From Protea cynaroides (Eukaryota > Streptophyta > Magnoliopsida > Proteales > Proteaceae), in contig CM053270.1 of the NCBI GenBank assembly GCA_028583415.1, positions 47,818,663 to 47,882,662 of the forward strand: DNA of 64,000 nucleotides, in the 5' to 3' direction. Numbering within the stretch: the first letter of the stretch is position 1; each line of letters starts with the position of its first letter. Positions 57,838 through 64,000 of this stretch are shown here, piece after piece. A model generated the notes under the pieces. It was given only the letters and a program-made list of their open reading frames with translations, was not told the origin of the DNA and made no database searches. Made by a program: the position numbers and the translations under genes.

Positions 57838-58578
57838 AACTACCTGATTACCCATTTGTGGGTTTCATTTTATCAACCTACCCATTCGACATTTGGTGTA
57901 ACAAAAATACTCAAAAACGATTCGAGTATTACTAATCTACACAAATCAGTGTCCACTTTCATCTTCCTTTTAATGGATATTTTTGCCCTCCCCTACTTCT
58001 TCTCCCGCTCTCCATCATTATCTTCTTCAATGCTTCTGGGGCCTTATTATGCCGGACTTTTCCAACCCCCCACTGTAGATGTGGCCGGTACCAGCTCGAG
58101 CTAATTAAATTCCTTTTTTTTTTTTTTCTTGTAATTACATCAAATTTCATCTCTAATGTATCAACGAATTTGGGTACTCAATGCAGAGAAAAAGAACCCT
58201 TTTTGCCGGTGGGAAGATCAAGATTGGAGGTTGTTGGGGCCGGTAGGTGGGCTGTGCAAAGTGGGTTCTCAAAACTTCCTAAGAAGTCAAATGTGGTTAC
58301 AGTTTGAGGGAAGGAAAATTTGGATTTTGGTTTTGGAGAGAGAGAGAGAGAGAAGTGATGAAGGGAGGGAGAGGGAAGGAATATTTGAATATTAGAGAGA
58401 GAAGAAATTGGAAGGGGCAAAATTGTTCATTCAAAAGAAGATGAAAGGTCATAGACATTGTTTTGTATAGAGTAGTCATCCTGAAAATTGTTTGAGTATT
58501 TTTGTTACATCATACATTGAATGAGTAAATTGGTAAAACGAAACCCCAAAGTGGGCAATCATATATTTTTTTAATTTC
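57838..58578. mobile_element. Long-TIR element, MULE/MITE-like (~740 bp)
   Basis: About 170-bp imperfect inverted terminal repeats. The left arm (57845 on) reads TGATTACCCATTTGTGGGTT ... GTAACAAAAATACTCAAA. The right arm, reversed from 58562, reads TGATTGCCCACTTTGGGGTT ... GTAACAAAAATACTCAAA. Similarity continues through TTTCATCTTC(C)TTTT and TTTTGCCC. The centre (58050-58330) is not repeated and may be captured sequence. Termini and TSD were not resolved. Confidence 0.65.
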
Positions 58579-58810
58579 CCATCTATGATTGCATCTTTGA
58601 TTTTTGGCCGAAGGGTTCGGGGGAGAATCAGTATCTAGTGGGTGTTGCACCTCTGATATACATATATGGAGATGGAACAATCATAGAGTTGGAAAGTGGG
58701 GTAATGCATCTTTGACTTATGGGGGGAGAGTGAAACAGAAGGGAGAGAGAGTACAAGAGGCGGGAGGGAGTCATTATCCTCTCCAATTGCTAGATCCTCC
58801 AATCGAGGAT

Positions 58811-58883
58811 CCAGCGGTCTCTCTTTAATTCGGCACACTTACCAATACATCGGTAGGTGTGCCTGGTTAAGAGAAACCGCTGG
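58811..58883. repeat. Near-perfect 73-nt hairpin
   Basis: Arms CCAGCGGTCTCTCTTTAATT... (58811-58843) and its reverse complement with few mismatches (58852-58883), separated by an 8-nt loop AATACATC. Could be a tiny foldback element, a MITE remnant or a structured-RNA hairpin. Confidence 0.75.
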
Positions 58884-58987
58884 ACCTATTTGACTCTCTG
58901 GCCGCAGTTATTTAGGCTCTGAAAGAGTCGAGATTGAAGCCAATCGCGGATTGCTCTTTTGAGCCCCTTATTATATTAGTAATTTCT

Positions 58988-59489
58988 TTAAAGAAGCACT
59001 TCCAACGCAATCTTAGTCTTTCTTGATGTAACTGAACTCCCTGGAGAGATTTCTCTATCTTTTCTCCATCTTTCTTCGGTTTGAAAAGCTTTTAGGCGCT
59101 CTTCCCAGGTCTTTAGTTCCTCCCGGGCCTCCTTTAACAACCTGTCTTTCTCTCGAAGCTCTGAGGAAGAGGTTGCCGTTAGGTGAGGTAGCGTCCTTCA
59201 GGTTGCGAGGTAGCGCTAGCCATATGTTGTCGTCAGACAATGTAAGGGCTAGCCATTTGCAATTGCTAGCAAGGCTTGCAATCCGAAGGTCGCTGCCTTC
59301 TTCGTTTCTCAAGGGAGGGGGAGAGACATGCTTAATTGGAGACGATAATAATCCGACGGGAGGGGAACAGAGTAAGGGAAACAAAGGGTGAGACAGAAGT
59401 TTGTAATAAAAAAAATAAAGGGAAAATGATGAACATGCTGGCAGGATATAATCGAATCTTTGCCGTTTGTTTCCATTGCAGTGCATCAC
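58988..59489 (-). pseudogene. Unidentified coding-like pseudogene, frameshifted
   Basis: Minus strand. Frame 1 (59489 to 59055) includes LASNCKWLALTLSDDNIWLA and LPRNLKDATSPNGNLFLRAS. Frame 2, from about 59180 to a TAA at 58988, reads SELREKDRLLKEAREELKTW, then EERLKAFQTEERWRKDREIS, a charged helical pattern typical of a coiled coil. The natural protein seems to pass from frame 1 to frame 2 near 59165. More GC than its surroundings. No family recognised; organelle-derived or retroposed DNA are possible sources. Confidence 0.4.
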
Positions 59490-59659
59490 TGTGATCCATT
59501 AATCATCACCCAACATCGCCCTCTCCCCGGCCTCCACCACTGCAGTTGCTTCATCTGATTGGTTCCAATGTTGATTTCGTTGATTTTTTTATCTATTAAA
59601 TTTTGATTTGTGTTTTTGGTTCTATGCAATAGATCTTAATATCTTTTTTTTTTTTTTTT
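59490..59659. other. Short spacer, no gene seen
   Basis: Ends in a T-run (59644-59660) at the inner edge of the copia LTR. Confidence 0.5.
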
Positions 59660-60101
59660 TGTTATTATGAACTCAAATCAGTTGGTCACCGGAATGATAA
59701 AAGATGAGACTGTAAGAAAATTCACAACATCCATATGTATGTCAATATGTAGGAACAAAATTCGACATATTCGTAGTGTGAGGACCGATTCCTGCCATCG
59801 CCGTCCAACGTCTATGAGTGTGGAGCACCACCTCCAAGCATTGCCTGAAAACCACAAGAATTGACGGTAAAGTTTCTATGCAACCACTAGTTTCTCAGAT
59901 CTGAGCTGTATGGACAACTCAGAATAGTGTAAGCGTTGCATAGGACCCTATCCCCCTGTATTTATAGATTTGATTGTCTTCTCCCATAAAGGATGAACAA
60001 TCGATCTGGGTGCCACGTGTCCCTTAGATCCGACGTTTATAACTCTCTTGAAGGAGTTACTAAATAAATGGGTGAGGTGACATGTGGGCCACCGACTTAC
60101 A
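59660..60101 (-). repeat. 3' LTR of a Ty1/copia element
   Basis: About 442 bp, TGTAAGTCGG (minus, 60101) to ATAACA (59660). Contains TATAAATA at 59958-59965 (minus). The outer end is inferred from the TG...CA rule, since no second LTR is present to confirm it. Confidence 0.62.
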
Positions 60102-60117
60102 TTCTCCCACTTGGCCC
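60102..60117 (-). promoter_or_regulatory. Polypurine tract of the copia element
   Basis: GGGCCAAGTGGGAGAA on the minus strand directly before the LTR, a common form in plant copia elements. Confidence 0.75.
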
Positions 60118-60489
60118 ATATTACTACCTGATAAGTCATTTTAGGGTTATGAACTTGATGTATGGCCATACATTAATTTTCGGATCTTCCTTATGGACTT
60201 ATTCTTTATGTTCATATTAAAATTCCCAACCTGTGAATCATGACGGTACATGTCCATACAACAAGAACATTTCCATCCATATATTATAATGGATTGTTCA
60301 TTTTAAGATGAACCTTAATCGTGATAACTTGACTTTATAAAATCAATTCAACAATCGATTTAAATGTCAACTTTTTTGCCTTGAAACTTTATGGGCATCT
60401 GTCATTATAAACTTTATGTATACACCAAATAAATGACAGAGAAAATAATAACTTTATTTTGAGTCATCAATCTTTACATTGCAATATCA

Positions 60490-61960
60490 TAAATAAAACA
60501 TTTAAACACTTAATGACTTATATAGTCTCATACGATCCATGTGAACTAGATATACCTTGGGCGAAAGGCCTTTGGTGAATGGATTTGCTATCATATCATT
60601 AACATCAATATGCTCTATCTGAATGCGACGATCTCAAACGTCTTCTTTAACAAAATACTTTATCTCAATGTGTCGGCAGCGATTCACTGAGCATGTGTTG
60701 TTAGAGAAACGTACTGCTGCAGTATTGTCACAGTAAATCCTTATAGGTTTTTCAATAGAACTTATGACCTTCAAATCTGTGATAAACTGCCTCAACCATG
60801 ATGCCTAAAAAACTGTTTCATAGCATGCCACCACTTTCGCTTCCATAGTAGAAGAAGCTGTCTTAATTTGCTTTATGTTACGCCAAGACATTGCTCCTTT
60901 AGGTAACAAAAAAATGAAGTCAGAAGTAGACTTCCTTGTATCTTCGCATCTAACAAAATCTAAATCTGAGTAGCCGATTAGTTCTAAAACATCAACATGT
61001 TTATATGTGAGAATGTGATCCTTGGTGCCTTGTAGGTACTTCAATACTTTCTTCGCTGCTTCCAATGTAGTAAACTAGGGTTTTGTGGACCTACCTAACA
61101 TTCCCACTGCAAATGCAATGTTAGACCTGGTACAGACCTGAGCATACTTCAAACTACCTATTACTAATGCATATTTTCCATTGCTTGTTGTTTTAGATTT
61201 GTCTTTGAACATTGCTCTAAACTAAGCTTGTTGTCTTTAAGTATAAGGGCTACACTTGATGAGCAATTCTTCATCTTAACGAAAGTTTCGTAAGGGGACT
61301 GGAGCAGGCTTTTGAACTGTTCTAAAATTTTATCAATATAACAATCCTAAGATCTTAAGAAATCTATTCCGGTGAATCTTTATGCCTAAAACATAAAAGG
61401 TTTCACCCATATCTTTCATGTCAAAATTTTAGGTTAAGAAACGCTTTGTCTTGTATAGCATCCCTAGATCATTGTTGCCTAAGAGAATGTCATCCATATA
61501 CCAAAATGATGAAACTTGTTCCCTTAAACTTTATGTAAATGCATTGATCAACGTGATTCTCTATAAAATTATAGACAGAGATCGTGCTATCAAATTTAAG
61601 TACTACTATCAGGAAGTTTATTTCAATACATATATGGATCTCTTAAGCTTGCATCTTAAATGATTACCTTTATTCAAAGTAAAACCTTCAGGTTGTTCAA
61701 TATATACCTCCTTAAGTAAATTATCATTTAAAAAACCGTCTTAACATCCATTTGATGTAGCTCAAGGTCATAATGGGCAACCAATGCCTTGACAATCCTC
61801 AAAGAATCTTTTCTTGATATTGATGAAAATGTTTCTTTATAATTGATGTTAGCTTTCTAATTATAATCTTTTGCTATAAGTTGGGCCGTGTATCTGTTGA
61901 TATTACTATGAGAGTCTCTTTTGATTTTGAAGACTCACTTACACCCCATAGGATCTCATC
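60490..61960 (-). pseudogene. pol: Copia RT end and RNase H, 5'-truncated
   Basis: Minus strand. RT end: YVDDILL-N-type motif near 61490, DMKDMGE and VLGIKIH near 61390-61430, YAQVCTRSNIAFAVGMLGRS near 61100-61160. RNase H (60805-61065): KKVLKYLQGTKDHILTY, GYSDLDFV with RKSTSDFIFLL, SSTMEAKVVACYE; then, in a shifted frame, IYCDNTAAVRF, RHIEIKYF and ANPFTKGL (60560-60740). Everything upstream of RT is absent. Clearly Ty1/copia, unlike the rest of the window. Confidence 0.86.
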
Positions 61961-61970
61961 CCAAACTCGA

Positions 61971-62020
<50 letters not shown>
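61971..62020. repeat. (TG)10(TA)15 microsatellite
   Basis: Twenty bases of TG then thirty of TA; next to the truncated end of the copia element, followed by T-rich sequence to about 62095. Confidence 0.97.
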
Positions 62021-62021
<1 letters not shown>

Positions 62022-62189
62022 CCGTATTCTTCTTTTCTTTTTTTTCTTTTTTTTTTATTTTCTAAATTTTTTTTATTTTTTTTATTTTTATTAAATCTAA
62101 AATGACAACAATGTCCCTCTCCCATCATGCATGATGACGTAACGAGAGAGCAGAAATCCCGTGGGACAAAACTGGGTACTGACAGCAGG

Positions 62190-62470
62190 CGAGAGAGTAG
62201 GGTGGTGATCAAGGGCCCGTAGGGTAGGTTACCCTTCAGGCCAAGCGTCGTGGCTCTGTGCATAGTCCGAATGATGATATATGGAAGGTAGACAGACTGT
62301 CTAGCGTAGATACAATAGAGAATATACTGGGTCAGCTGTGAAATCATCTCATAATGTCCACTCTGGAGAATAAGATTATACTGGATACTCTTGCAGTACA
62401 CCTATGGCTCAGGACAGAGGTTGATTGCCTTCATCTCCCAGTGGTTGTCCCGTAGAATCTGACTGCACAT
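62190..62470 (-). pseudogene. Orphan fragment of the antisense gene
   Basis: Minus-strand frame with CKSIQYNLILQSGHYEMISQ, LTQYILYCIYARQSVYLPYI, IIRTMHRAT and KGNLPYGPLITTLLSRL, matching the central domain in B (12130-12330) and D (41740-41950). It has no adjoining PBS or gag. It is interrupted at 62470 by LTR K, in whose direction it happens to run. So at least five copies or pieces of this gene occur in the window. Confidence 0.68.
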
Positions 62471-64000
62471 GTCACACCCCAATTTTGGCTGAACCAGAAG
62501 TGTGAGTGAACCGTTACAGAACCAACGGTTCACACAACGATCTCACTAAGACCGTGTCCACTCATACAAACCATTGCACATAACCACAATCAGAATATAA
62601 TAAATACAGCGGAAGTCTTAAATTAAATGAACTAAGTAATCTATTGATAAATTTAAATAAAATATTTAATTATTCAAATACCCAAAACTTAAGTAAATAC
62701 TTAAATGTATTCCAACAAAAAATAACCAAGACAAATTAAATCAAATCCTAGAGGTACAGGTAGAAAGGGCACTCGCATGAAGCGTCATGCTCGTCCTCTC
62801 CTGCTTGCACTTCCAAAGCAGCAACACCTCCATACGCCGGAGCATCCATAGTCCTCCATAGTATAACCTGCATCAATATCTAAAAATAATGTGTACACAA
62901 GGGTGAGCTCACAACTTAGCTCAGTAAGACAATCAGATAATGCAACAAACATATGCATAAGTAACATTCACATCATGGTCTAGTTTTAAGTTTGCAATGT
63001 GCTATAGAAAGGATTGACGGCCACCGCACCTCCATACAAGAGTGTGTGAAGCCACCCAATGCATCAAACACCACTGTCGTCCCACATGCACCCTATCAGG
63101 GAATAGAGATAGAGCTAAGGCGTCAGGATCAAACACCGCCAACACCTCCCCTGATACTCTACCCATACCAACATGTAAGCCCCTATTAGCGAGGGCTTAC
63201 AAACTGGGCTCGCAACTAACCAATCTTATATGTCATCATAGTAGGCCCTGTCCCAGTGCAGCTCCCTATGGCATAGAGATAGAGCTAGAGTCTAGTGGCT
63301 AGGCCGGAGACCACAGTGCCACTTCCTCCCCCTGATACCCTACCCGCACCAAGCATGCTAAGACAGAACGATACGAAAGGTGCTAGTGTGAGGAATGATC
63401 CCAGACCTCCAGTCGTTCCCATTCCATACACCAACAAAAACAATCACATGCCTAACAGTCACATCCTAGCATATCGAGTATGCATGAACAATAATAATAA
63501 CTGAAAATAAAGGATGACATGCGAGTATGCATAAACATCATACCATAGAATCATGGATATTAACAACATTTTACTGGTTATTAAATTATTAGGGTTTAGG
63601 TCCGATTCCCTTACCTGACAATTGTTTGATAGCTTGCTCCGTGTCACAGTATCCAAACTTGCTATCACAAGGTCCTACACAATGTTAGGGTTGTATAAGA
63701 ATAGTTTTCTTAGGGTTTATGTTGGTCGAAAAACCAACGGGATTACAAACACTCTTCACAGAGCATATCGATCGTAGTACCGATCGCGACACTGTGGGAA
63801 AAGGTGCGACCGGTATGGTCGATCGGTCCCCACAGACCAGTCCCCGGGAGGTACCGGTCGCATAGAGTGTGACCGGTATGTCTCCGAAAGACCATACGCT
63901 TGGTTCTCGCCTTCCGTCGGTCACCCTCTATTGATCCTAGGGTTTCTCCTACACATCCTAGGTCTGAGCACTGAGTTAGAGTTATTTCCAACTCCATTCA
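62471..64000 (-). mobile_element. LTR K (G subfamily), cut by the window end
   Basis: Ends (minus) with GGGTGTGACA at 62471 and matches the G LTR throughout, including the CGACCGGTA-type cluster (63765-63895) and donor TCAG|GTAAGG near 63616. The left flank is the antisense-gene fragment; flank 5-mer GCACA. Whether it is solo or a full element cannot be told. Confidence 0.88.
62748..62867 (-). pseudogene. LTR exon C in K (two-base deletion)
   Basis: Acceptor GATGCAG, then GYTMEDY followed by a 2-nt loss. The shifted continuation still matches VYGGVAALEVQAGEDEHDASCECPF. TAG at the usual place; 120 nt instead of 122. The third motif Cys is changed to Tyr. Confidence 0.46.

Noticed and set aside
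58178..58420. 80-codon minus-strand frame as a host gene
   Set aside because: It lies inside the long-TIR element, overlaps a (GA)n-rich stretch, and has no recognisable domain or splice context.

Overview
This is nuclear DNA of a flowering plant, almost wholly nested LTR retrotransposons. I see no intact host gene, rRNA, tRNA or CRISPR array, and the species cannot be told from the sequence. The main family is Ty3/gypsy: TGTAAGA...GGTGTGACA LTRs of about 2.2-2.4 kb, an initiator-Met-type PBS (TGGTATCAGAGC), gag with a CCHC knuckle, PR-RT-RNaseH-IN, and a C-terminal chromodomain-like tail (VKVxWxxxxxEEITWEEExxM...YPxLF). This fits the Tekay/Del chromoviruses. I label the copies A, B, C, D/J, G, H and K.

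Layout. C (+, oldest, decayed; 20998-23701) was invaded by A (-; <1-20997) and by the D/J block (-; from 23702). A is split by complete element B (-; 3670-15564, near-perfect 5-bp TSD). D/J is a run of LTR, internal, LTR, internal that shares the LTR at 42794-45174. E, a Tat/Ogre-like non-coding long LTR (24088-27952 plus 37302-39409), lies in D's left LTR. Complete element G (+; 27953-37296, TSD AGAAT) sits inside E. J's pol carries a solo LTR H (45840-48120, TSD TGACA) and a 4.84-kb solo LTR F of E's kind (49391-54230, TSD CATAC). After a 500-N gap (55426-55925) come 4-5 kb of lower-copy DNA with two MITE-like structures, a strong hairpin and a coding-like pseudogene. The window ends with the 3' half of a Ty1/copia element (59660 to about 61960), an orphan antisense-ORF fragment, and an LTR (K) cut by the window edge.

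Two features look new. (1) Between PBS and gag these chromovirus copies carry a gene on the opposite strand (best in B 11630-12937 and D 41237-42501). It resembles the 'putative plant transposon protein' domain, has its own upstream motif cluster and a 441-nt 5'UTR intron, and its start lies 5 nt after the acceptor in both copies. The motif cluster is a paralogue of the cluster in the same element's LTR. (2) Each LTR holds a 122-nt exon-like block with a fixed frame, ending in C-x-C-x2-C and a stop. It is preceded by a splice acceptor and, about 750-850 nt upstream, by a phase-matched donor. Seven of nine copies are exactly 122 nt, five are fully open, and differences between families fall mainly at third codon positions. 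Together these suggest that the LTR is itself a small spliced gene and that the element carries a second, antisense gene under related control.

Most gag-pol copies are broken by stops, frameshifts or deletions, so none here looks autonomous. Comparisons were made by eye and hand count; no alignment or database search was run.
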